From NCBI GenBank assembly GCA_040768445.1, contig JAXGMV010000001.1, forward strand, positions 806,001 through 870,000: a DNA stretch of 64,000 bases, given 5' to 3'. The position numbers and the translations under genes were made by a program. Positions within the stretch are counted from its first letter, which is position 1, and each line of letters begins with the position of its first letter. The notes under the pieces are model-generated. The model did not search any database and had not been told where the DNA came from. It saw nothing but the letters and a program-made list of their open reading frames with translations. The DNA comes from JAXGMV01 sp040768445 (GTDB lineage Bacteria > Chloroflexota > Anaerolineae > Anaerolineales > Anaerolineaceae). Below, piece by piece: positions 43,778-51,189 of the stretch.

Positions 43778-44038
43778 TCAATATTTCTAATGTACATTTC
43801 CATTAATTATTTATCGACGATATTCGTGATTTTCACAAACTATTACCTAATTATATATGGGATAGTAAACTACTGCCATTTGGAAAAACAGTATAAGCTC
43901 CAGAAACAATAACCATCCATCGTTTCCGCCGGGTTTTTTGCACCTAACCCCCTCACCCCGGCACCTTCAGCCGCCAGCAGGGGGGTGATGCACACCGGCG
44001 GCCGGCGGAGTGGTAGATCACCGGCACAGAACTGCTGT

Positions 44039-44066
44039 TTGATAATATGACAAACTGTGTCATAAT
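44039..44066 (+). promoter_or_regulatory. Promoter with internal palindrome (TTGATA, 16 bp, CATAAT)
   Basis: TTGATA 44039-44044 and CATAAT 44061-44066. The spacer and -10 contain the inverted repeat TATGACA (44046-44052) and TGTCATA (44058-44064), placed where a repressor would block polymerase. The ATG at 44073 is at the expected transcription start, so the mRNA is probably leaderless. Confidence 0.5.
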
Positions 44067-44072
44067 AAAGTG

Positions 44073-44465
44073 ATGAATTTTATCAAACTCCAACAGCTGC
44101 AGGAAGCAGCAGTGGGCAGCGGCGTGCACCAGCTGGTGCTCAAAGCGGCTTTCATCGCCGCGGTAAGCTTCGGCGGGCCGGCCGGCGTGCTGGCGGCGCT
44201 CTTTCCACGCCTCTTCTTCGAGCTCACCGCCTTCGTTGCCTGCCCGGGCAACAGCGTCATGACCATTGACCAGTGGTTCGACGGCGAATCCAACCAGGTG
44301 CGCATGTACTGCACTGACCCGGTCCTCGGCGAGGTGTCTGAGCGCACCCTGCTGGCGCTGCTGGTGTGGATGGGCATCTTTTTCCTGGCAGCTTTCTACA
44401 TCGCGCTCGCTGTCCTGCTGCTGCGCCGTGCCGCCTTGCTGCGCAAGTACGGCGTGACGGGTTGA
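44073..44465 (+). CDS. Small membrane protein, unknown
   Basis: About 130 residues with two membrane spans: one near residues 24-57 (LKAAFIAAVSFGGPAGVLAAL) and one near 90-115 (LLALLVWMGIFFLAAFYIAL). The loop between them has two cysteines (ACPGN, MYCTD) and acidic residues. GTG at 44070 is an alternative start one codon earlier. I do not recognise a family. High GC marks the return to chromosomal sequence after the island. Confidence 0.5.
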   Translation: MNFIKLQQLQEAAVGSGVHQLVLKAAFIAAVSFGGPAGVLAALFPRLFFELTAFVACPGNSVMTIDQWFDGESNQVRMYCTDPVLGEVSERTLLALLVWMGIFFLAAFYIALAVLLLRRAALLRKYGVTG

Positions 44466-44544
44466 GCGGGAGAATGAGAGCCAGGGGCTGAAGGCCAGAG
44501 AGCGGATATGCCGGCGGCTTCCCAAATTCAACCCCAAAAAATAA

Positions 44545-44572
44545 TTGACAACCCGGCGTCACATCCTACAAT
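44545..44572 (+). promoter_or_regulatory. MFS transporter promoter (TTGACA, 16 bp, TACAAT)
   Basis: TTGACA 44545-44550 and TACAAT 44567-44572, a near-consensus promoter 62 bp upstream of the MFS gene. Confidence 0.7.
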
Positions 44573-44634
44573 TAACTCAGTGCCTTAGAAAGGCTTCCCA
44601 ATAGTTCTTATATCCCATACTCCGAGGTTCCCTC

Positions 44635-45948
44635 ATGTCCACAAAGAAGAAACTCCCTCTTACCTTCCTGCTGCTGCTTGCACTACCAGGCGCCGCACTG
44701 GAACTGATCAACAACATCTACAACGTGTACGTACCCATCTACCTGCAGGCCGGCGGCGAAGGCTTCTCAAAGACCACGCTGACGCTCGGCTTCGGCGTGA
44801 GCGCCTTGCTGGTCGGCTTCTGGCTCACGGCCGACAACATCTTCTCCTTCTTCGTCCAGCCCTTCGTCGGCGCCTGGTCAGACCGGGTGCGCACCAAACT
44901 GGGCCGGCGCATGCCGTTCATCCTTGGCACCTTGCCGCTGGTTATCATCGGCGTGGTACTCATCCCGCTCATCCCCACCCTCATCCCGCCAGAACGCAGC
45001 GGTCAGCAGTCTGAGCTGGTATCGCTGTTCGTGCTGTTCACGCTGTGCTGCGTGGTCTACTACCTGGGCGCATCGCCGGCGCGCGTGATCCTGCAGGCCA
45101 TGCGGCAGGAATCTGTGCCGCCGGAGCAGCGCAGCAAGGTGGAGTCGTGGTACTTCTTCCTGCTCAATGCCGGCACCATTGTAGCCTACACAGCCGGCGG
45201 CAAGCTGTACGAGCTCTACGGTCCGTTGATCTTCTGGGCCGGGCTGGCGCTGTACTTGGTGACGGTTGTCCTGCTGTTGGTATTCTTCCGTGAGCCGAAA
45301 GACCTGGTTGATGCGGCTGAAACGCAGGAGAGCGGCAATTTCAAACAGCTGGGCAGCATTTTCCGCAATGCGCCGGCAGAGACCCGCCGCAGCCTGTTAT
45401 TCTTCCTTGGCTCGGTGGTGATGTTCTCGATGGTGCTCAGCACGGTCATTAATTTCGGCGCATCCTGGGCAGTACAGACACTGGCGGTAAGCGAGACCAC
45501 TGCGGCTTCCATCCTGTCCATTGTCACCATTGCTGCAGTGATCGTCGCCCTGCCATTCGGTTACCTGGCCGGCACCCGGTTCGGGCGCCGCAACACCTAC
45601 GTGGCCAGCCTGGCTGTGGCGCTGTTGGGCTTGCTGTTGCTGGTGTTCCTTCCCAAGGTCTATTTGGTGGGGTTTGCCATCTTCGGCATCGGCATGAGCG
45701 GCACACTCACCTCGCAGCTGCCGCTAGCGTCTGAGATTGCCTACGACCAGTCACGGTTGGGCGCCACCATTGGCATTTATAACCTGGCCTACATGTTCGG
45801 CTTCCTGTTGGGCGCCAATGTGGCCGGAGCGGTCATCGATGCCACGTCATACAGCTTCCTGTTTGTCGCAGCGGCTGTGTTTATGACAGTGGGCTTACTG
45901 CTGTCATTGTTCATCAAAGCCAGCAAGCCGCAGGCCGTGACAGGATAA
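44635..45948 (+). CDS. MFS transporter (GPH/SLC45-like)
   Basis: 437 residues, twelve hydrophobic segments. The first cytoplasmic loop carries GAWSDRVRTKLGRRMPFIL, the motif A form shared by sugar-cation (GPH) and SLC45-type carriers. The duplicate in the second half is GYLAGTRFGRRN. The N-terminal LELINNIYNVYVPIYL is also typical of this branch. It probably moves a sugar or glycoside with a cation; substrate unknown. Expressed from its own near-consensus promoter and followed by a GC hairpin. Confidence 0.85.
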   Translation: MSTKKKLPLTFLLLLALPGAALELINNIYNVYVPIYLQAGGEGFSKTTLTLGFGVSALLVGFWLTADNIFSFFVQPFVGAWSDRVRTKLGRRMPFILGTLPLVIIGVVLIPLIPTLIPPERSGQQSELVSLFVLFTLCCVVYYLGASPARVILQAMRQESVPPEQRSKVESWYFFLLNAGTIVAYTAGGKLYELYGPLIFWAGLALYLVTVVLLLVFFREPKDLVDAAETQESGNFKQLGSIFRNAPAETRRSLLFFLGSVVMFSMVLSTVINFGASWAVQTLAVSETTAASILSIVTIAAVIVALPFGYLAGTRFGRRNTYVASLAVALLGLLLLVFLPKVYLVGFAIFGIGMSGTLTSQLPLASEIAYDQSRLGATIGIYNLAYMFGFLLGANVAGAVIDATSYSFLFVAAAVFMTVGLLLSLFIKASKPQAVTG

Positions 45949-45991
45949 GCGCAACACGCTGCACGGGTAATCAGGTTATTAGTAATCCGTA

Positions 45992-46014
45992 GGGGCAAAG
46001 CAGTGCTTTGCCCC
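45992..46014 (+). terminator. Hairpin after the MFS gene, terminator-like
   Basis: GGGGCAAAGCA (45992-46002) is perfectly complementary to TGCTTTGCCCC (46004-46014). The tail AGTTTAATTTAA is only moderately U-rich. It may be a terminator or a dispersed palindrome. Confidence 0.5.
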
Positions 46015-46153
46015 AGTTTAATTTAATGCGCTGCAATCATCCATCTAGTAAAGGGCTATCCTGCCGGTTCTGCGGCATCGGTGGGGGCGTTCCATTGGAA
46101 TGCCCAAGTAGGTCATGTTTTTTATCCTGTAAAGGGCTATACCTGACCTGCGT

Positions 46154-46231
46154 TTGTATTTCTACGGCAAGGTATTCGGCTTTGAGCCGCCAGTTCCGAT
46201 CGCGCCGGTGGAGATCCACAACATGGATTGA
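46154..46231 (+). pseudogene. Fragment of an S9 peptidase gene 3' end
   Basis: 26 codons including stop read LYFYGKVFGFEPPVPIAPVE and then IHNMD. The C-terminus of the peptidase gene at 32315 reads LYFYGKVFGFEPADEIEPVE and then IHNME. The match identifies a remnant of a second peptidase gene, or a displaced copy. Nothing of the upstream 620 codons is present. Confidence 0.8.
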
Positions 46232-46244
46232 TGGGAGGTTAAAC

Positions 46245-46300
46245 ATCCCTCACCTCAATCCTCTGCTTACAGCATGCTTCGCGATCCCGGCGGGAGAGGA
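46245..46300. repeat. Dispersed palindromic repeat (GCATGCTTCGCGATCCC type)
   Basis: Same family and orientation as 23664-23711 (CCCTCACC ... GCATGCTACGCGATC), inverse of 29328-29382. Confidence 0.55.
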
Positions 46301-46590
46301 GGCCAAGCCGCTGGCTGAGCGGCGGCACGTTCCGCTGGCTGATCCTGCCGGAGGTCCCGCTGGCTGAGCGTGCTGGAGGCGTCTTAGGACGCCGGAAGTC
46401 CCCGAAAGGGGATCGAAGCCGAGGGACACTGTGCCCGTCAGATGATCAAAGTCCTGGCACTTAACTCTGGACAAACCGTGTAGTCGAGGAATCACATGCG
46501 CTCTTCTGAGTATATGGTATGAAGATACTGGGGTTTATAGCTATATATCTTACATAAATAATCCATAATAGTTAGGGATAAATAATTAAA

Positions 46591-46893
46591 ATGCCATACG
46601 TCTACATTCTCAAATGTTCTGACGGCAGTTTTTACACAGGCAGTACCTGGGAGCTCGAAAAACGCCTGTGGGAACATCAATCCGGTGATGGCGCGGAATA
46701 CACAAAAAAGCGTCTACCAGTGGAGCTGGTATTCTGTGAAACTTTTGACCGTATCGATGACGCTTTTGAACGTGAAAAGCAAATTCAAGGATGGAGCCGT
46801 CGTAAAAAGTTGGCGCTAATCACATCAAATGAAGCGGACCTGGTGAAATTCTCCAAGAATTACACTCAGTATCATGAAAGAATCCATAAGTGA
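46591..46893 (+). CDS. GIY-YIG nuclease-domain protein (YhbQ-like)
   Basis: 100 residues. The GIY-YIG signature appears as YVYILKCSDGSFYTGST (residues 3-19). The conserved Arg is in EKRLWEHQSG and a Glu in FEREKQIQGWSRRKK, as in small UvrC-like proteins. Such stand-alone domains are common and are thought to act in DNA repair or to be domesticated nucleases; biological role uncertain. It is flanked on both sides by repeat-rich intergenic DNA and has no operon partner. Confidence 0.85.
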   Translation: MPYVYILKCSDGSFYTGSTWELEKRLWEHQSGDGAEYTKKRLPVELVFCETFDRIDDAFEREKQIQGWSRRKKLALITSNEADLVKFSKNYTQYHERIHK

Positions 46894-47154
46894 CTGGCAA
46901 CCTTTGTTTGTTGGAATTGTATCCTCACCCTTCGACAAGCTCAGGGATCGGAGTAATCAGTAGACTCTGGGGCTAAAGTCTGGTGGCTGAGCTGCTGAAG
47001 GCGTCTGCATGACGCCGGAGGTCCCGCTGGCTGAGCTTGTCGAAGCCGAGGGATCGAAGCCGAGGGACACTGTGCCCGTCAGGGTACACAGTCCCCGCCA
47101 GGGGACATCGTGCCCGTTAGGGTATCGAAGCCGAAGGATCGATCCTTAAACCAA
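46894..47154. repeat. Mosaic of dispersed TCGAAG/GGCTGAGC repeats
   Basis: Contains CCTTCGACAAGCTCAGGGATC, GGTCCCGCTGGCTGAGC, GAAGCCGAGGGATCGAAGCC and GTGCCCGTCAGGGTA words in tandem and nested order, including the near-copy of 9394-9420 at 47105-47131. No gene is seen in this stretch. Confidence 0.6.
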
Positions 47155-47181
47155 AAAGAGCCAGGCTGTGCCCGGCTCTTT
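47155..47181 (-). terminator. Terminator of the second peptide-importer operon
   Basis: AAAGAGCC (47155-47162) pairs with GGCTCTTT (47174-47181), so it can work in both directions. It lies 22 bp after the stop of the DppC-type gene on the minus strand. Confidence 0.65.
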
Positions 47182-47203
47182 CATAAATCACAGCCTGTTC
47201 CGT

Positions 47204-48121
47204 TTACTTCACCGCCGCCTGGCGCGGATCAAGTACATCGCGCAGGGCATTGCCGAACAGGTTGATACCCAACACGGTGATGAAAATTGCCATACCCGGC
47301 GCCCACACCACCCATACGGCTGTAGAAATGAACGTACGTGCATTCACCAGCATGGCGCCCCACTCCGGCAGTGGCGGCTGCGCACCCAGCCCGAGGAAGC
47401 TCAGAGCTGCGGCAGAAAGCACCGCCACAGGCATGCGCAGCGTCATGAAGACAATCAGCGGCGAGATAATGTTGGGGAGCACGGTGTGGAACATGATGCG
47501 CAGGTGGCTGGCGCCCAACGCCCGCTCAGCCGCCACATATTCCTCTTCCTTAACTGACAGCACCGAGCTGCGCGCCAGGCGCGCATAACCCGGCATATTG
47601 GCAACACCAATCGCAATCATGGCATTGATCAAATCCGGCCCAATGATGGCCACGATGGCCAGTACCAGTAGAATATACGGAAAACTGAGCATCACATCCA
47701 CCAGGCGCATCACCAGCATATCGGCGGTGCCGCCAAAATAAGACGAGGGCAGCCCCAGCAAAATGCCGCCGATGGCGCCAATGGAAACCGTGATAAACAT
47801 CACCATCATGGTATAGCGCGAGCCATAGATGATTCGGCTGAGGATATCGCGTCCCTGTTCGTCTGTACCCAGCCAGTGATCCACTGACGGCGGCAGCAGG
47901 CGGTTGGGTGTGTCCAGTTCAAACGGGTCATAGGGGACAATCCATTTCCCGAAAAACGTAAAGACAAGCAGCAGCAGTACCACCACGCCGCCAATCTGTG
48001 CGGATTTGTGGCGCAGAAGGCGCTTGAGGATGCGCCAGCGATCCTGCTCCGGCATCGGGTGCTCGACAATCGCATCAATTTCGTCTTCCAGTGTTTTGGG
48101 TTCTTGTTCTATTGTGTTCAT
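47204..48121 (-). CDS. Peptide ABC transporter permease, DppC type (second system)
   Basis: 305 residues from the ATG at 48121, chosen for the AGGGGA just upstream; a longer start would overlap the previous gene. A soluble N-terminal tail (about 40 residues) precedes six spans. The conserved block LGTDEQGRDILSRIIYGSR and the EAA loop EEYVAAERALGASHLRIM are present. It is the last gene of a binding protein-permease-permease operon that has no ATPase genes of its own, so it must use ATPases encoded elsewhere, possibly those at 16809-18760. Confidence 0.92.
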   Translation of the reverse strand: MNTIEQEPKTLEDEIDAIVEHPMPEQDRWRILKRLLRHKSAQIGGVVVLLLLVFTFFGKWIVPYDPFELDTPNRLLPPSVDHWLGTDEQGRDILSRIIYGSRYTMMVMFITVSIGAIGGILLGLPSSYFGGTADMLVMRLVDVMLSFPYILLVLAIVAIIGPDLINAMIAIGVANMPGYARLARSSVLSVKEEEYVAAERALGASHLRIMFHTVLPNIISPLIVFMTLRMPVAVLSAAALSFLGLGAQPPLPEWGAMLVNARTFISTAVWVVWAPGMAIFITVLGINLFGNALRDVLDPRQAAVK

Positions 48122-48131
48122 AGTTGGTCCC

Positions 48132-49067
48132 CTAATCTGCCAGGCGAATGCGCGGGTCAATAAAGTTATAGGTCAGGTCCACAATAAGGTTGACAAACAC
48201 ATACGTGGCAGCGCTGACCAGGATGATGGCCTGGGTGATGGTGAAATCGCGCCAGGCGATGGCTTTGACCGCCAATTCGCCGATGCCGTGCCAGGCAAAC
48301 ACCACCTCGATGATGAAGGCGCCTCCCAGCAAGCCGCCGACCTGCAGCCCGATAACCGTGATCACTGGCAGCAGGGCGTTTTTGAGTGCGTGTCGGAAGA
48401 TCACCATGTTCTCGGTCAGACCTTTGGCACGCGCAGTGCGCACATAGTCCTGCCCCAGCACCTCAAGCATGCTGGAGCGTGTGATTCGCGACAGGCTTGC
48501 GGCCTCAATGATGCCCAGGTTGAATGCCGGCAGAATGATATGCCGCCAGTCGCCGTGCCCGATCACCGGGAACCAGCGTAGCTGGACAGCAAAAAACATG
48601 ATAAAGATAATCCCAAGGAAAAATGCCGGCATCGAAAGCCCAAACAGCGAGAGCGTCATGGCTGCTACATCGATAATCGTATCTTTAAAATAAGCAGCCA
48701 GGATGCCGGTGCTCAACCCCAGTACAACAGCCACAACCAGGCTGGCAAACGTCAATTTGATGGTATTGATATACCTGTACCCGATCATATCGGCCACTGG
48801 TTGGCGCGTTTTGATCGAAGTACCCAGGTCTCCTTTCACAATACCGCTAACATAATAATAAAACTGGACGTAAAATGGTTGGTCCAGGTGATACTTCGCG
48901 CGCATGGCGGCGATGGCTTCGGCTGCCTGCTGTTCGGTCATCGTGCCCTGAAACATGGCGGATGCTGCATCTGTTGGGACAAAAGCTTGCAGGAGAAATG
49001 TAATCAGCAGGATGCCAATGGCGACCGGAAACAGATACAGGATGCGGCGGATAATGTAAGTTATCAA
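48132..49067 (-). CDS. Peptide ABC transporter permease, DppB type (second system)
   Basis: 311 residues, six membrane spans. The N-terminal YIIRRILYLFPVAIGILLIT and EAA loop QDYVRTARAKGLTENMVI are diagnostic for DppB-type permeases. Ten bases separate its stop from the DppC-type start. A strong hairpin lies between it and the upstream binding-protein gene, which may lower permease expression relative to the binding protein. Confidence 0.92.
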   Translation of the reverse strand: MITYIIRRILYLFPVAIGILLITFLLQAFVPTDAASAMFQGTMTEQQAAEAIAAMRAKYHLDQPFYVQFYYYVSGIVKGDLGTSIKTRQPVADMIGYRYINTIKLTFASLVVAVVLGLSTGILAAYFKDTIIDVAAMTLSLFGLSMPAFFLGIIFIMFFAVQLRWFPVIGHGDWRHIILPAFNLGIIEAASLSRITRSSMLEVLGQDYVRTARAKGLTENMVIFRHALKNALLPVITVIGLQVGGLLGGAFIIEVVFAWHGIGELAVKAIAWRDFTITQAIILVSAATYVFVNLIVDLTYNFIDPRIRLAD

Positions 49068-49099
49068 TGAACCCTCCCTGTCAATTTAACCGATAGTGC

Positions 49100-49138
49100 A
49101 GGGTGGAGACCCGGCAAATAAACGCCGGATCCCACCCT
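49100..49138 (-). promoter_or_regulatory. Intercistronic hairpin between binding-protein and permease genes
   Basis: A two-part stem: AGGGTGG (49100-49106) with CCACCCT (49132-49138), and CCGGC (49111-49115) with GCCGG (49124-49128). There is no U-run. Such hairpins protect the 3' end of binding-protein mRNA or cause partial termination. Confidence 0.6.
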
Positions 49139-49173
49139 GATATTTCTCCGCATTAATCGGAGTAAAGCATATC

Positions 49174-50856
49174 TTATTTCTGAATCCAAATGTCTGACGC
49201 CAGCAGGTAGCCGGTGTAGTCGAGATGGTAATCCATCACTTCCTTGCGCACGGCATACATGGCCCAGTTGGAGAGTATCGGTACTGATGAGGCATTCTCA
49301 AGCAGCAGTTTCTGTGCTTCGCCGATGCAGTCAAATCTCTCGTCTGGATCCATGGTGGCATCGCAGCGATCCAGTACTTCATCCCACGGGCCGGCAGGAT
49401 AGGTGCCAATGTGACCCGGTGAGCGGTAGATGTTACTGAGGATGCTGGGATCGCGGTCTGTCCAGCGCATCAATTCCATATCCCAGTCAGCATCCGGTTC
49501 CTGCAGCGAGGCATAGAAGGCGCCCCACTCGGCAGTCTCGATCACCATTTCAATGCCCAGGTCTTTCAGGTTAGCCTGAACAACCTCCAGCGTGCGGTTG
49601 ATGTGCGTGAAACCGGCATAGCTGGTAACCTTCCAGACAACAGGCGCTCCGGCTGCATCGACCATGATGCCGTCAGCGTTCTGGGTGAAGCCGGCTTCCT
49701 CAAATAACGCCAGGGCTTTCTCAGGATCGTACTCGTAGCCATATTCTGCGGCGATCTCGGCGCTGAAGCCCGGGTCGCCCAACGGCAGCGGGCTGAGAGC
49801 TGGTTCGGCGTAACCGTTCCAGGCAGCGCGGATGGCAGCAGCCTTGTCAACCGCATGGTTGACAGCCTGTCGGACTCTGAGATCGTCAAACGGCGGCTTT
49901 AAGAAGTTAAACTCCAGGAAGACGACGTTGGCAACATTCTTGTCTATAATCACGTTGTAAGCCGGGTCACCGACGAAACGGGCGACGATATCGGCAGCCA
50001 GATCGGCAGAGATGATCTCACCGGTCTCAAGTGCAGCCTGCACGGTGCCTTCCTCAGGAATGACGACCAGGACAATTTTCTCAGCCAGTGCTGGACCCTG
50101 ATTGTAAACATCCTTGCGGAATTGTTTGTAATCCGGGTTGCGTACCAGGGTGATGGATGAGCCGGGGATCCACTCTTCAAACATGAACGGGCCGGTACCA
50201 ACCGGGCTGCGCCCGTAGGTCTCGCCGTATTGTTCAACAGCAGCAGGTGAGTTGATGGCACCGGTTGCGCCGGCAAGGTTGATAAAGAAGGGCGCATAGG
50301 GTTCCTCGAAAACGAATTTGACCGTCATGTCATCAACTACGACAGTCTCTTTCAAACTGCCCAGGTAGCCCAGCTTTGGTGAAGCATTGGCGGGGTCCAT
50401 CAACCTGTCAAAATTAGCTTTGACCGCTTCAGCATTGAAATCGGTGCCATCGTGGAACTTGACGCCTTCTTGCAGGAAGAAGGTCAGCTCGGTCTGGTCC
50501 TCACTCACTTCCCAGCTCTTTGCCAGCCAGGGCTGTGCCATGCCGTCAGCATCAAAGTACACCAGGCGGTCGGTCAGGTAGTTGGCGATGACTGAGTTGG
50601 CGGTCAGGGAGTTGGTCAGCACGCTGTCCAGGCTCTCTGGGTCTTCTGAGAGGCGCATGTACAGGGTGTCGCCGCCTTTGGGTTCCGGTGTGGCGGTAAC
50701 GACCTCAATGATGGTTTGACCTTCTTTTTCTACAACACGCGTCACTTCAACCACCTGCGGCTCGGCAGGGGCAGCGGCAGGGGCCGCACAGGACGCCAAC
50801 ACAAAACTGGCAATCACAACTAACGATAAAAGTAACCCAAATTTCTTGCTAAACAT
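49174..50856 (-). CDS. Peptide-binding lipoprotein (SBP family 5, second system)
   Basis: 560 residues. The signal peptide ends in the lipobox LASC, followed by an Ala/Pro/Glu linker with a VTATPEP tail. Family-5 features are AKSWEVSEDQTELTFFLQEG, KFHDGTDFNAEAVKANFDRL and SPVGTGPFMFEEW. It delivers peptides or related ligands to the DppB/DppC-type permeases downstream. GGAGGA lies just upstream of the start. It differs clearly from the binding protein at 15138, so ligand ranges probably differ. Confidence 0.92.
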   Translation of the reverse strand: MFSKKFGLLLSLVVIASFVLASCAAPAAAPAEPQVVEVTRVVEKEGQTIIEVVTATPEPKGGDTLYMRLSEDPESLDSVLTNSLTANSVIANYLTDRLVYFDADGMAQPWLAKSWEVSEDQTELTFFLQEGVKFHDGTDFNAEAVKANFDRLMDPANASPKLGYLGSLKETVVVDDMTVKFVFEEPYAPFFINLAGATGAINSPAAVEQYGETYGRSPVGTGPFMFEEWIPGSSITLVRNPDYKQFRKDVYNQGPALAEKIVLVVIPEEGTVQAALETGEIISADLAADIVARFVGDPAYNVIIDKNVANVVFLEFNFLKPPFDDLRVRQAVNHAVDKAAAIRAAWNGYAEPALSPLPLGDPGFSAEIAAEYGYEYDPEKALALFEEAGFTQNADGIMVDAAGAPVVWKVTSYAGFTHINRTLEVVQANLKDLGIEMVIETAEWGAFYASLQEPDADWDMELMRWTDRDPSILSNIYRSPGHIGTYPAGPWDEVLDRCDATMDPDERFDCIGEAQKLLLENASSVPILSNWAMYAVRKEVMDYHLDYTGYLLASDIWIQK

Positions 50857-51189
50857 ACGCTTATCCTCCTATTCAATTAAATGGATATACAGTTGAAAAC
50901 GGGATGCGGATGAACCAGTTAGGTAACACCTCCTTTCAAGTGAAACGGACAAACGCTATAGACTGGATGAACCCTTGCGGGTTCAGGAACAAAGTTTTAG
51001 TTGGAAGACCACTGTTTGCAGTGTGATAAAACCCCTGCGGTGATCTGTGCGATGAATTGGGTTGACCAATACTTTAAGTTTAACAAGAGTGGGTATTTAT
51101 TGCAAGTTAAAACCAGATCAAATTTGACAAAATTGATCTGGTTTAGTACAGCTTTCACCAGGTGATTGATAAGCGCTTGACCGGTTGGA
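50857..51189. other. Leader of the second importer operon and hydrolase terminator
   Basis: 333 bp without a gene. It holds the 5' untranslated region of the binding-protein gene, with a TGAACCC/GGGTTCA hairpin (50968-50985). At 51110-51144 there is an 11-bp inverted repeat, AACCAGATCAA/TTGATCTGGTT, which on the minus strand is followed by TTAA and would terminate the serine hydrolase gene. Confidence 0.6.
51110..51144 (-). terminator. Hairpin terminator after the serine hydrolase gene
   Basis: Perfect 11-bp arms (51111-51121 and 51133-51143) around an 11-nt loop. The minus-strand tail is U-rich. An operator for the neighbouring operon is the alternative reading. Confidence 0.55.

Larger units (their letters stand above)
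45949..46590. other. 642-bp intergenic region of repeats and a gene fragment
   Basis: No intact gene seen. Contents in order: an 11-bp hairpin, two copies of a GTAAAGGGCTAT word, a fragment of the S9 peptidase 3' end, a GCATGCTTCGCGATC-type repeat, and a mosaic of CCGCTGGCTGAGC and GGGATCGAAGCCGAGGGAC words shared with 46910-47145. Confidence 0.65.

Noticed and set aside
46008..46367. 119-codon plus-strand frame across repeats
   Set aside because: It runs through several repeat families and out of frame over the S9 fragment; no protein-like features.
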